From contig NZ_CP085135.1 in the NCBI RefSeq assembly GCF_020616515.1, positions 372,001-436,000 of the forward strand: a DNA stretch of 64,000 nt. The letters run 5' to 3'. The DNA is from Mesorhizobium sp. PAMC28654 (lineage in GTDB: Bacteria; Pseudomonadota; Alphaproteobacteria; Rhizobiales; Rhizobiaceae). Every line of letters begins with the position of its first letter. Within the stretch, counting starts at the first letter, position 1. The notes beneath the pieces were generated by a model that was given only the letters and a program-made list of their open reading frames with translations, had not been told where the DNA came from and ran no database searches. Shown piece by piece: positions 35,479 through 44,366 of this stretch. A program made the position numbers and the translations under genes.

Positions 35479-36846
35479 ATGACGAAATGGTCGCCGAATT
35501 CGTGGAGAGCAAAGCCGATCAAGCAGGTTCCTGCCTATCCGGACCTTGCCGCGCTGAAGAACACGGAAGCACAACTTGCCACCTTTCCGCCGCTGGTGCA
35601 GGTGAGGCGCGCAAGCTGAAGAAGCAGCTTGCGGCTGTCGCTGCCGGTGACGCATTCCTTCTGCAGGGCGGCGATTGCGCCGAGAGCTTTGCCGAGCATG
35701 GCGCGGACAACATCCGCGACTTCTTCCGCGTGTTCCTGCAGATGTCGGTCGTGCTGACCTTCGCCGGCGCACAGCCGGTGGTGAAGGTTGGTCGCGTTGC
35801 CGGCCAGTTCGCCAAGCCGCGCTCGTCCGACAACGAGACCAAGGGCGATGTGACTCTGCCCAGCTATCGTGGTGACATCATCAACGGCATCGAGTTCGAC
35901 GCCAAGTCGCGCATTCCCGATCCTGCCCGCCAGGAGATGGCCTACCGCCAGTCGGCGGCGACGCTCAACCTTCTGCGCGCCTTCGCGCAGGGCGGCTATG
36001 CCAGCCTGGAGAATGTGCATCGCTGGATGCTCGGCTTCGTGTCCGACAGCCCGCAGGGCGAGAAATACGAGTCGCTCGCCAACCGCATCACCGAGACGAT
36101 GGACTTCATGAAGGCCGTCGGCATCACCTCGGAAACCAATTACGCGCTTCGCGAGACGGATTTCTACACCAGCCACGAGGCGCTGTTGCTTGGCTATGAG
36201 GAAGCGCTGACCCGCGTCGATTCGACCTCCGGCGACTGGTACGCCACGTCAGGCCACATGATCTGGATCGGCGACCGCACCCGCCAGCCCGATCATGCGC
36301 ATGTCGAATATTGCAAGGGCATAAAGAACCCGCTCGGCCTGAAATGCGGTCCGTCGCTGACGCCGGATGGTTTGCTTGAACTGATCGACCTGCTCAACCC
36401 GGAGAACGAGCCGGGACGGCTGACGTTGATTGCGCGCTTCGGCTCCGACAAGGTAGCCGATCATCTGCCGAAGCTGGTGCGCGCGGTGAAGAAGGAAGGC
36501 CGCAGCGTGGTCTGGTCGTCGGACCCGATGCATGGCAACACCATCGAGGCCGCCGGCTACAAGACGCGGCCGTTCGACCGCATCCTGAAGGAAGTGCAGA
36601 CCTTCTTCGAGGTGCATCGCGCCGAAGGCACTCATCCGGGCGGTATCCATGTCGAGATGACCGGCAAGAATGTCACGGAATGCACCGGTGGCGCCCGCGC
36701 TATCACCGCCGAGGAACTGCACGATCGCTACCACACACATTGCGACCCGCGTCAATGCAGATCAGGCGATCGAACTGGCGTTCCTGGTCTCGGATCTGTT
36801 GAAGAAGAGCCAACCGGTCCAGCACAAGCAGGCCGTAAACGGCTAA
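35479..36846 (+). pseudogene. aroG: Class II DAHP synthase with two apparent frameshifts
   Basis: The start ATG at 35479 gives [20 protein letters not shown], the family N-terminus. The frame breaks at 35599-35602 (CAGG, where CAGGCAGG would restore 'LVQAGEARKL'). It then runs through '[15 protein letters not shown]', '[13 protein letters not shown]', '[15 protein letters not shown]' and '[15 protein letters not shown]', and breaks again near 36752 (GTCAATG for an expected GTCTCAATG, 'HCDPRLNADQ'). The last frame ends at 36846. Restoring four and two bases yields 457 aa, the normal length. The enzyme condenses PEP and erythrose-4-P at the head of the shikimate pathway. Error is likelier than loss. 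Confidence 0.9.
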
Positions 36847-36867
36847 TATTGTTTCGATATTTGAATG

Positions 36868-36903
36868 TATCAAAAAGGGCGTCGGAGAAATCTGGCGCCT
36901 TTT
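36868..36903 (+). terminator. Probable aroG terminator
   Basis: AAAAGG ... CCTTTT arms with a GC-rich centre (GGGCG / GGCGCC) lie 25 bases after the aroG stop, and the 3' arm runs into TTTT. The inner stem is imperfect. Confidence 0.45.
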
Positions 36904-36913
36904 CAATTTGAAA

Positions 36914-37681
36914 TCAGCGCCCGCGTTCCCAACGCAGGTCCTTGAGCCTTGGATCGGCAAAAGCCGTCCTTGAAAACTCGATCCGCTTTTCCGGGAATTC
37001 GCAGATTGCCTGCACGCCGAAGGCGCCGAGACGAATGCGCCATGTCTGGGGTTCGATCGGCTTCGGCTTGGCGAAGCCACGGCAGGTGAGCAGCGCGATG
37101 TTGGCGCCGATGGGGTTGCGTGCCGAGCGATAGCGGATCGCTTCCAGTCCGGCTTCGCGCGCGACATCGGCAATGTCCTGGCAGGCCGCGTAGTCCTTAG
37201 GATGGGCCCATGTCGCGTCGTCGCGGTCAAGCGGCGGTCGGGTCAGGTCGACGGCTCTTGCACAGCGTATCGCGGCGGCGAAGGCGGTGTATTCGGCGGC
37301 GTCGCGTGGCCAGGGCGTACCCGGCGATTCAGCAAAGAACAGCAGCCGGTAGAAGGCCATTTCGGATACGGCGGTCATCATGGTCTCCGCCGCGTAGTAG
37401 ACGCCCTTGGTCCTGCCGGCACGGCGGAAGCGGGAGCCATGCGGATAGACCGAGCCGTAGCGGAAGGGCGTCGCCAGCAGATAATGGAGGTGCCGGCACT
37501 CAAGCGGGATTCGTGGCTTGGTTTCCTCGATGAGGTCTTCGAGCACTGCCTGCTCATCCAGCGTGTCGACGACTTTCAGCGTCGAGACACGGTGCTGCGC
37601 CTCGACCATGCGCCAGTATTTGCCTTCGAGGCTTACGGCTTCAGACGAGAGCGCGTCGGGAGTCCAGATAGGCGATGACAT
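36914..37681 (-). CDS. RES-domain toxin
   Basis: A 255-aa protein from the ATG at 37681. The RES-domain residues appear in order: Arg in 'FRYGSVYPHGSRFRRAG', Glu in 'YYAAETMMTAVSEMAFYR', and Ser in 'IRYRSARNP'. RES toxins such as ParT and MbcT break down or modify NAD or use it for ADP-ribosylation. The 5' end overlaps the antitoxin gene by about 40 bases; a longer start at 37714 is possible. Confidence 0.83.
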   Translation of the reverse strand: MSSPIWTPDALSSEAVSLEGKYWRMVEAQHRVSTLKVVDTLDEQAVLEDLIEETKPRIPLECRHLHYLLATPFRYGSVYPHGSRFRRAGRTKGVYYAAETMMTAVSEMAFYRLLFFAESPGTPWPRDAAEYTAFAAAIRCARAVDLTRPPLDRDDATWAHPKDYAACQDIADVAREAGLEAIRYRSARNPIGANIALLTCRGFAKPKPIEPQTWRIRLGAFGVQAICEFPEKRIEFSRTAFADPRLKDLRWERGR

Positions 37682-38015
37682 CGACGAGCCCGGTGATGGT
37701 GAGGATTTTTTCAAGCGGCGTGGCGTCGAACGCCGTGTTGGAATTCTTCAGCCACGCCCGGGCAACGGTCTCGTCACCTCCGACAATGGCGTCGAGCGAA
37801 CGAAACAGCCTGACGAACAACACGGCGAGCTCGAATGGCTTGGTGCCGCGTTCCAGCAGGAATTCCTGCCTGCGCATACGCGAAACCGTCGCTTCGGAGA
37901 CGCCGATTACAGAGGCCAGCATCCTGGCGGTAATGTCCAGCAGATCAGCCGCGCGCAGCGTTGCCTTGGTCAGGACTGCGTTCTCGGCTGTCTTGGCTGC
38001 GGTCTGGAGTTGCAT
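37641..38015 (-). CDS. Xre/MbcA/ParS-family antitoxin
   Basis: A 124-aa protein with an N-terminal helix-turn-helix ('ASVIGVSEATVSRMRR' near residues 34-49) and a C-terminal toxin-binding domain ('LFRSLDAIVGGDETVARAWLKNSNTAFDATPLEKI' in pieces) of the DUF2384/MbcA type. It neutralises the RES toxin encoded downstream in an overlapping frame and probably represses the pair. AAGGG lies ten bases before the ATG. Confidence 0.85.
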   Translation of the reverse strand: MQLQTAAKTAENAVLTKATLRAADLLDITARMLASVIGVSEATVSRMRRQEFLLERGTKPFELAVLFVRLFRSLDAIVGGDETVARAWLKNSNTAFDATPLEKILTITGLVDVIAYLDSRRALV

Positions 38016-38028
38016 CGCGCACGCACCC

Positions 38029-38072
38029 TTCCATTTCTATGGAAAATATAGGCCACAAAAATTCACATGGAA
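38029..38072 (-). promoter_or_regulatory. Operator of the RES/Xre pair (candidate)
   Basis: A perfect inverted repeat TTCCAT-TTCT-ATGGAA at 38029-38044 and a third half-site ATGGAA at 38067-38072 lie upstream of the antitoxin start, with TATATT between them on the minus strand as a possible -10. Autoregulatory binding by the antitoxin is expected for this family. Confidence 0.5.
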
Positions 38073-38124
38073 AGGGCAAGGGCAGCCAAAGTCGAAAGAT
38101 GGGAGGCGAAAGGCCGGTCGGGCG

Positions 38125-39195
38125 TCAATCTTTCTTGTAAAGCAGCCAGCTCTTGCCGGAGCGACCTGCCATGGTCGAATGCCTGGTCACACGGTTGCGG
38201 CCACCGACCTTCGAGCGGTAGAGCGCACGGTCTGCCTTGGTGTAAAGATCCTCGGGGTTTTCGGCCTCCGATGCCATGCAGATGCCCATGGAGACCGTGA
38301 CGGTGCCATAATTCGTGCCGGTCTGGCTGCTGGTGAAAGGAGTCTGTTCAATCAGCGCGCGGATACGCTCGGCTATCTCGTAGGTTGTATCCTCGCTGGC
38401 GCCTTCGATGATCAGCGCGAACTCCTCGCCGCCGGTGCGGGCAACGAACATGTCGCCACGAATGCTGGTCTGCAGGATGTCGGCGATGATCTGGATGATC
38501 TTGTCGCCAACAGGGTGGCCGTAGCGGTCGTTGATGTCCTTGAAGCGGTCGATGTCGGCAAGGATCAGGGCATTGAACAGGATGCCCTTGTTGCTGTTGT
38601 AGATCCTGGTGATTTCCTTGTCGAAGGCGCGACGATTCCAGATATGGGTCAGCGGATCGGTGTCCGCGAGCCGCTTGTACTCTTCGAGCTTCGATTTCAC
38701 GCTCTCGAGTTCAGCTGTCTTGTCGCTGAGCGTGGTTGCAACCTGCCGGCCGTGGTTGATCGTCGAATTGGTGGCCGTCGCCATGGCATTGGCGATCTTC
38801 TGCAGGAGATCCTGCGAAAGGAGGCTGCGGTTGCTCAGCCCGCTCGACGTCTCGTCGAGAATCCGGCCGTACTTCTCGATGTGGCTGCGCTCGCTTCTCA
38901 GCAGCGAGGCAACGTCCTCGAGTTCCTTGGCAATCACATCCCTGGCGTGTTCCACGATGCTAGGGCCATGGTTCTGCGCGAAGAAGGTGCGTCCGATCTT
39001 GTCCAGTTCGTCCTGGGTCGGGCGATTGCTGAGCGAAACGACGGCAAGGCTGAGTTCGTGATTGGTGCCGCTCAGCGCTTCGTAGAAAATCTCGTAGTTG
39101 CGCGGCAGGCCCAGGACGCCCAACTGTCGCATGGTCGCCACAACCGTGCTTGCAATGTCGGCGTTTCGTTCGGTCTGGGCGGTTGCCGGTTGCAT
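38125..39195 (-). CDS. GGDEF diguanylate cyclase
   Basis: A 356-aa protein with a helical N-terminal region (residues 1-180, no membrane segment or recognised sensor) and a C-terminal GGDEF domain: 'LADTDPLTHIWNRRAFD' and the active site 'ARTGGEEFALI' near residue 260. The residues five positions before GGEEF are RGDM, so the usual RxxD inhibitory site is not intact. It should be a soluble c-di-GMP synthase; whether the substitution removes feedback inhibition is inference. Confidence 0.87.
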   Translation of the reverse strand: MQPATAQTERNADIASTVVATMRQLGVLGLPRNYEIFYEALSGTNHELSLAVVSLSNRPTQDELDKIGRTFFAQNHGPSIVEHARDVIAKELEDVASLLRSERSHIEKYGRILDETSSGLSNRSLLSQDLLQKIANAMATATNSTINHGRQVATTLSDKTAELESVKSKLEEYKRLADTDPLTHIWNRRAFDKEITRIYNSNKGILFNALILADIDRFKDINDRYGHPVGDKIIQIIADILQTSIRGDMFVARTGGEEFALIIEGASEDTTYEIAERIRALIEQTPFTSSQTGTNYGTVTVSMGICMASEAENPEDLYTKADRALYRSKVGGRNRVTRHSTMAGRSGKSWLLYKKD

Positions 39196-39578
39196 GTTTT
39201 GTTCACTCTACCCTAGGAGCCATCGCGGACTTGCGAGTGCCGGATGTCACCGACCGGGGGAACGCAACTCGACATTCCAGAGCATCTTGCGAAGTGACGC
39301 GTCCCCACCCACGACTTTCGCTCGCCGGCATGATAAATGCGGGCGCGCTAAAGTTTCCTTAATTTACTGTGGCTTCATAAGATTTTTCTACCTCAGGCTG
39401 TAGAAACGATGAGCCGGTTTTGAGGTAAGGCGTATCCGAAAGCATGGTCTTGGACCATTCCAACCGAGATCAGAGCTGTGACCTTGTCTGCAAACGAGTG
39501 AGTTTTGGACAAACCACCTTATTCCATTGATGCCGCCATTGCATTATCTCGGGCCGGTGATTCTGACGGGGATTTGGC
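39196..39578. other. Intergenic region between diguanylate cyclase and dgkA
   Basis: A 383-base region between divergent genes, AT-richer near 39350-39420. No gene or clear repeat seen; it should hold the two promoters. Confidence 0.35.
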
Positions 39579-39938
39579 ATGCAGCGGCTGATCGGCGCGT
39601 TTTTCAATTCGGTGCGGGCGTTTCGCAAGCTGGCCGCCAGCGAAAAGGCCTTCCAGCAGGAGTTGATGCTGCTGGTGCTTGCCTTGCCGCTGGGATGGTT
39701 CGTCTCGACGTCGTGGCGCGGCTACGCAGTGCTGATCGGTGCGGTGCTGCTCCTGATCATGGTGGAGGTGTTGAACACGGGCATTGAAGCAGCGTGCGAC
39801 GCTATCTCCCGCGAGTTCCACATAGACATTCAACTGGCCAAGGACTGCGGCTCGCTGGCGGTGCTGATTTCGGTCGTGATCGTTGCCGGCGTCTGGGGCA
39901 TCGCGTTGATCGAGCGGATCACGGGACTACCGATCTGA
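39579..39938 (+). CDS. dgkA: Diacylglycerol kinase
   Basis: A 119-aa membrane protein with three helices and the DgkA signature 'VEVLNTGIEAACD' near residues 62-74 (catalytic Glu and Asn). It phosphorylates diacylglycerol to phosphatidate at the inner membrane, recycling lipid released for example by osmoregulated glucan modification. Length matches the family. Confidence 0.93.
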   Translation: MQRLIGAFFNSVRAFRKLAASEKAFQQELMLLVLALPLGWFVSTSWRGYAVLIGAVLLLIMVEVLNTGIEAACDAISREFHIDIQLAKDCGSLAVLISVVIVAGVWGIALIERITGLPI

Positions 39939-39978
39939 CGGCTCAGTCACTACATGACGGTCACCAAAGGAGACTGTC

Positions 39979-40565
39979 ATGAGCGAAGCGGGCAATTTGC
40001 TTCTGTTAGAGCGTGCATGCCTACCGGACGATTTGCGCTGGCTGGCCGAAAAATACCCGCGTGAAAACTGGCAAGGGCATGCCAATATCCACGGCATTGC
40101 CAATATGTGGCTGCAGCGCCACGACATGTTCCGCGAACTCGGTGGCATGCTGACCGCGGGCATTGGCGACTACCGCGAGGGCAGGCTGACGGCGCCGGAC
40201 TTCGCGCAATGGTTCGCGCCGCGCCTCAACCATTTCCTCGGTAATCTCGATGGCCATCATAATGTCGAGGACCACCATTACTTCCCGGTCTTCGCCAAGG
40301 CCGAGACCCGATTGAAGCGTGGCTTCGATATCCTCGATGCCGATCATCATACCATCCATGAAGGATTGGAGCGCAATGCCGAAGCGGCGAACGCCTTCAT
40401 CCGACGCTTCAGGAGAGCGAGGACAAGCAGCGTTTCGCCGCGGACGCGTATGCCGACGAGAACAGCAGGCTGATCGCCATGCTGACCCGGCATCTTGCCG
40501 ATGAGGAAGACCTGATCATCCCCTTGATCCTCGATCGCGGCGACCGCGCTCTCGGCATCGATTAG
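39979..40565 (+). pseudogene. Hemerythrin-like HHE protein with apparent frameshift
   Basis: The N-terminal 140 codons read 'LLERACLPDDLRWLAEKYPRENW', 'HGIANMWLQRHDMFRELG' and 'FLGNLDGHHNVEDHHYFPVFAK', with His/Glu of an HHE di-iron site. The frame breaks near 40403-40405. The other frame continues 'SEDKQRFAADAYADENSRLIAMLTRHLADEEDLIIPLIL' (in pieces) to 40565. Adding one base gives 195 aa. It may bind O2 or NO or act as an iron store. Its end overlaps the convergent DedA gene by four bases. Confidence 0.75.
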
Positions 40566-41167
40566 GCTCCTCCGGTTTCCCTGACTTCCTTGTCGCGTTC
40601 CTTCCTCGAGGCGTAACGGGCGATCAGCCAGGCGATGACGGCTACGGTCAGGCCGATAGCGAGGCCGATCAGCAATTTCTCGTGGCGCGCCAGGGCCTTG
40701 CCGACGATCTGCTCCGCGCCCAGCCCGAAAACATAACCAATGCCGCTGAACAGGACCGCCCAGATCACCGACGATATGGCGTTCAGGATGACGAAGCGCA
40801 GCATGCCTATCCGCGAGAGCCCAGCCGCTATGCCGCCGACGAGACGAAGTCCGTAGATGTAGCGGTTCGACAGGACGAAGATGTTGGGATGCGTGTTGAC
40901 CAGCCGGTAGGCGCGCCTGAAGCCGGGCCGTTTTCTCAATCTGACCACGAATGGATATTCGGCGAAGCTTCGCCCAAGAATGAAGAACAGCGTGTCACCG
41001 GCAAAGGCGCCCAGCGCGGCCGCAAGGACGGTATGCCAGAGAACGAAGAGATGCTGGTGCGCGAAGAACCCACCCAGGATCGCCGCGCTTTCACCTTCGG
41101 CGACGCAACCGAGAAAAACGGCAAGCAGTCCGTATTGTTCGATGAGATGATGGATGAACTCCGTCAT
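40562..41167 (-). CDS. DedA-family membrane protein
   Basis: A 201-aa protein with about five membrane segments. 'FLGCVAEGESAAILGGFFAHQ' and 'GDTLFFILGRSF' are DedA features, and 'RYIYGLRLVGGIAAGLSRIGMLRFVILNAISSVIWA' covers the conserved G-x-R-x3-G loop. The family is linked to lipid scrambling and envelope homeostasis. Confidence 0.85.
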   Translation of the reverse strand: MTEFIHHLIEQYGLLAVFLGCVAEGESAAILGGFFAHQHLFVLWHTVLAAALGAFAGDTLFFILGRSFAEYPFVVRLRKRPGFRRAYRLVNTHPNIFVLSNRYIYGLRLVGGIAAGLSRIGMLRFVILNAISSVIWAVLFSGIGYVFGLGAEQIVGKALARHEKLLIGLAIGLTVAVIAWLIARYASRKERDKEVRETGGA

Positions 41168-41357
41168 GAAGCTGACCGCTGTTGCGGCGGCATGTCGTTG
41201 AACGAATCAAGACCGTCCGCCCGTCGCCTTCGCCAACGGTTTGGCAGACGTCTTTTCGTCTTGTCCATGCTCGTCCCCATAGCTATGTCCTCGACAGACG
41301 TAGAGGCTGCCGGCTTCTACGGGAAGTGGTACATTCGCGGCAATTGGCGAGGGTGCG

Positions 41358-41543
41358 ATGGCAGATTTTCGAAAAATTCGTCTGCGTGCCGCAAAACGCA
41401 AGGGCGGTGAGGGCGAACTGGCGTCACTGCTGGGGCCGGCGCCCGACAATGCGGCCGTGGCCGGCATCGCGGATGACCGCATTCTCTCGACCATGGCTGA
41501 GCGCGTCTTTGCCGCCGGATTCGTGTGGCGGGTCATCGACTAA
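41358..41543 (+). pseudogene. DNA-3-methyladenine glycosylase I-type gene, 5' part
   Basis: The frame MADFRKIRLRAAKRKGGEG ... TMAERVFAAGFVWRVI ends at a TAA just after the integrated element begins. The last native codons, CGG GTC, continue in the interrupted gene as CGG GTT ATT GAG CAG at 58092, giving 'FVWRVIEQKWPGFEEAF', a typical TagA-family stretch. Joined, the gene is 237 codons. This 61-codon remnant cannot be active alone. Confidence 0.88.
41529..41533 (+). other. attL core
   Basis: CGGGT shared with 58092-58096. Left of it lies glycosylase sequence (TTCGTGTGG); right of it lies element sequence (CATCGACTAAACG). The predicted empty site reads TTCGTGTGG-CGGGT-TATTGAGCAG. Serine integrases leave short cores, so the exact two-base crossover within CGGGT is undecided. 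Confidence 0.75.
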
Positions 41544-41615
41544 ACGTTTGGACATAAGGGAAACCCTTGCATCCGTGAGGCACGTTCCTATATGTGCCCG
41601 AGCGGAGCTAACCTC

Positions 41616-43487
41616 ATGAATTATAATGATAAAGTTATAGTGGATTTCTCAGAAGAATCCGATTCTACAGTGAATTTTCACATTGCTTCGGTCAGCGAAA
41701 CAGCGCTGACATACGCCGGACCAGTGGCCTATTCGTACATCAGATGGTCCACCGCCATCCAAGAGCAAGGCGATAGCTTCAGGCGGCAATTCGCCTTGGC
41801 CGAGAAATGGAGTATCGAGAACGGAATCCCATTGGCCGATGACAGGATCATGACTGATGCCGGCGTGTCTGCCTTCAAGGGCAGGAACCTTGAACAGGCG
41901 AGTGCGCTTGGGGCATTTTTGAAGGCTGCACAGGACGGGAAAATCCGGCGTGGTTCTTACCTTCTGGTGGAGTCGATTGACCGTCTAAGCCGCCAAGGCG
42001 TGTTCGCTACCGCTGCCATTGTCCAAGAGATTTGGAAGGCTGGAATTTCAATTGTCACGCTTACCGATTCCAAGACCTACCATCCCGATTGCAATGACAT
42101 GGATGCGCTGATGATTGTGTTTGTGGCCATGCGAGCGAAGGAAGAGTCGGCCACAAAGGGCAAGCGAGTTAAGCAGAGCTATATCAAGCGCAATGCCAAG
42201 GCCGCTGCCACTGGTGAAGTCGTGTCAGGCAACCTGCCGGGATGGCTGCTCAAAGACCCACAGACGGGCAAGGCGAAGCTACATGAACTGAAGGCAGAGA
42301 TTGTCAGGCGGGTTTTTGATTTGAGCCTGAACGGGTGTGGCCTGCCCAAGATCGCCAAGATTCTGAACGAAGCTGGGGTCCGTCCATTCGCCATGGATAA
42401 GCGCAGGAAGGGCAGGGCAGAATATTGGACCATTGCGAACGTCCATTACATCCTGAAATCCAAGGCCACTTACGGTCTGTATGCGCCACCGAAATCAGAC
42501 CCATGCATGATCTTTCCAGCGGTCATCACCGTTGAAGAATACAATCGGGCGCAAGCTGGCATGGCACAACGCCAGCGCACCGGTAAGGGCAGGAAAGGGC
42601 AAGCCTATTCGAACCTGTTTGGTGGCATTGCCAAATGCCACCATTGCGCTGAGCCCATGACTATCAGAAACCCAAAGCCGGGCCGGGCTATCCAGTTCTA
42701 TTGCAAGGGTTCGTTGGTGGGTAAGTGCATGGATGCAGCACCATGGAACTATGAACGGTTTGAAAAATCCTTCCTGTCATTCGTAGCTGAGATCGATCTG
42801 AAGACCATCATCCATGGCGGGACGGGATCACGCCAAGACACCATTACGCAACAGATTCAGCAATTGGAAGGCGAACGGATTGCGCTTTTCAAATCCCAAC
42901 AGACCTTCATCAAAATGATCGTTGATGACGAAATCCTTCGGGAATCGTTGCAGCCTTCCATGGTGAAGAACGCCACCAAGCTAAAGGCCATAAACGAACA
43001 GATAGGCGCATTGGCGATTGAGCGGAATAAAATCCAGTCAGAACAGCAAGCGTCAAACGATGGCAACCGGATCACCTTTCCAAGGGTAGGAACTGGACCC
43101 AGCGAAGTGACAATGGCCGAACTGTATCAGCTACGAGCAAAGGCCGCTGAACATATCAGAACCATTGTTGAGTTCATCGAACTGGATAGGATTCACTGGC
43201 GCAAGCGTTACCTGCAAGCAGCCAAACAGGCCACCAATGAGTCAGAGCGGGAACTCTGGCTGAATGCAGCGGGTAACGTGAAACCATCAGCTATAGATTC
43301 AAAATATCTGGTGCGTTTCAAAGGTGGCGCATCACGCTTGATCTATCCGGATAACCGGGATGCCACAGAGTCCTTTGCCGTGGCGAATATGGGCTTCAAG
43401 GGAAATGCGGCCAAGTTGCCGAAGGCCACCAGAACCATTGAAGAATTTCACGAGGCCCGGATGGGCGTGAATTTCAGCTTGGGCTAA
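41616..43487 (+). CDS. Large serine recombinase (integrase)
   Basis: A 623-aa protein from the ATG at 41616 (GGAG at 41604-41607); an in-frame ATG at 41592 is an alternative. The N-terminal resolvase domain has the catalytic Ser in 'YSYIRWSTAIQEQGDSFRRQ' and the Arg-rich 'VESIDRLSRQG'. A recombinase domain follows ('GWLLKDPQTGKAKL...AEIVRRVFDLSLNG'), then a zinc ribbon with Cys pairs ('AKCHHCAEPM', 'FYCKGSLVGKC'), a coiled coil around residues 410-470, and a C-terminal tail. This is the integrase of the island, placed just inside attL. Confidence 0.92.
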   Translation: MNYNDKVIVDFSEESDSTVNFHIASVSETALTYAGPVAYSYIRWSTAIQEQGDSFRRQFALAEKWSIENGIPLADDRIMTDAGVSAFKGRNLEQASALGAFLKAAQDGKIRRGSYLLVESIDRLSRQGVFATAAIVQEIWKAGISIVTLTDSKTYHPDCNDMDALMIVFVAMRAKEESATKGKRVKQSYIKRNAKAAATGEVVSGNLPGWLLKDPQTGKAKLHELKAEIVRRVFDLSLNGCGLPKIAKILNEAGVRPFAMDKRRKGRAEYWTIANVHYILKSKATYGLYAPPKSDPCMIFPAVITVEEYNRAQAGMAQRQRTGKGRKGQAYSNLFGGIAKCHHCAEPMTIRNPKPGRAIQFYCKGSLVGKCMDAAPWNYERFEKSFLSFVAEIDLKTIIHGGTGSRQDTITQQIQQLEGERIALFKSQQTFIKMIVDDEILRESLQPSMVKNATKLKAINEQIGALAIERNKIQSEQQASNDGNRITFPRVGTGPSEVTMAELYQLRAKAAEHIRTIVEFIELDRIHWRKRYLQAAKQATNESERELWLNAAGNVKPSAIDSKYLVRFKGGASRLIYPDNRDATESFAVANMGFKGNAAKLPKATRTIEEFHEARMGVNFSLG

Positions 43488-43587
43488 TGCGAGCGAACTC
43501 GATGGTGAATGCACCCCGACGCCGTGACAACCGAGACGCCAAAGCGTTCAGCAATCTGACTTTGCCAGGCGAACGCCATGGAACGTC

Positions 43588-44169
43588 TCAAAGACTGTAA
43601 GCGCCACAATCCTCGAACGCTGTTGAAAAGCGTTGGTTAAAGGCTCTACCACGCCAACCGGGATCTTCACCGGCTCGTATTTTCTTCGAGGTCTCTTGTT
43701 CCCAACCGCCATCCGGGAATTTAGACCAGACGCAATCACAAAAATGGGTCAGTTGATCGCTTGTTGGGTTGGATTTTTCTCCAAGTGTGAATTCGGGAAG
43801 GGGCTGCTTACATGTAAAAGAAAGATGGTCGGCGGCAGCGGTTTGAACCGTGTATGATTTGAACATTTCCAAAGCATAGCCGGCGGGAAAAAAAGCCAGG
43901 ATTAGGCCGATGAAGGCAGCCCACGAAAAAGCATGAGGACTACCTTGCGCACTGCCGGTGACCGCCTTGGTGATACCAGCCGCAATGAGTGCCAGACCGC
44001 CGCCGATGATGATGGATGCTGCAAACATTCCGACGACAATCAGCACGATGTGTGCCCAAATCGGGACCGATATTGGACTCCGAGAAAACCAGTTGTAATA
44101 AGCAAGGCCGACAAACCACCCGAAAATCACCATCCCTGATGCTTTGCCATTGATTTGATCGACGGTCAT
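43588..44169 (-). CDS. Membrane protein of unknown function
   Basis: A 193-aa protein with three hydrophobic segments near residues 12-27, 38-66 and 80-105, then a soluble C-terminal part with several Cys ('FTCKQPLPEF', 'HFCDCVWSKF', 'EDCGAYSL'). No family recognised. It is convergent with the integrase and divergent from the ClpP-like gene. Confidence 0.55.
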   Translation of the reverse strand: MTVDQINGKASGMVIFGWFVGLAYYNWFSRSPISVPIWAHIVLIVVGMFAASIIIGGGLALIAAGITKAVTGSAQGSPHAFSWAAFIGLILAFFPAGYALEMFKSYTVQTAAADHLSFTCKQPLPEFTLGEKSNPTSDQLTHFCDCVWSKFPDGGWEQETSKKIRAGEDPGWRGRAFNQRFSTAFEDCGAYSL

Positions 44170-44366
44170 AAGCTTCCCCCCTTTTATGCACAGCTATGTC
44201 TAAGTGCCAGATCGGTGGTTTGGAAGAGGCAATCATTGGGACAAATGGATTTATCAATGCTGCTGGCCGCCATGGTTAGCTGCTCGATCTTTAAATCCTG
44301 TGTCCGTTGTCTTGCCCTAAACTACGGCTCTGGCAGAATGCAAAGCCTCATGGGTGGGAGGGTAAA

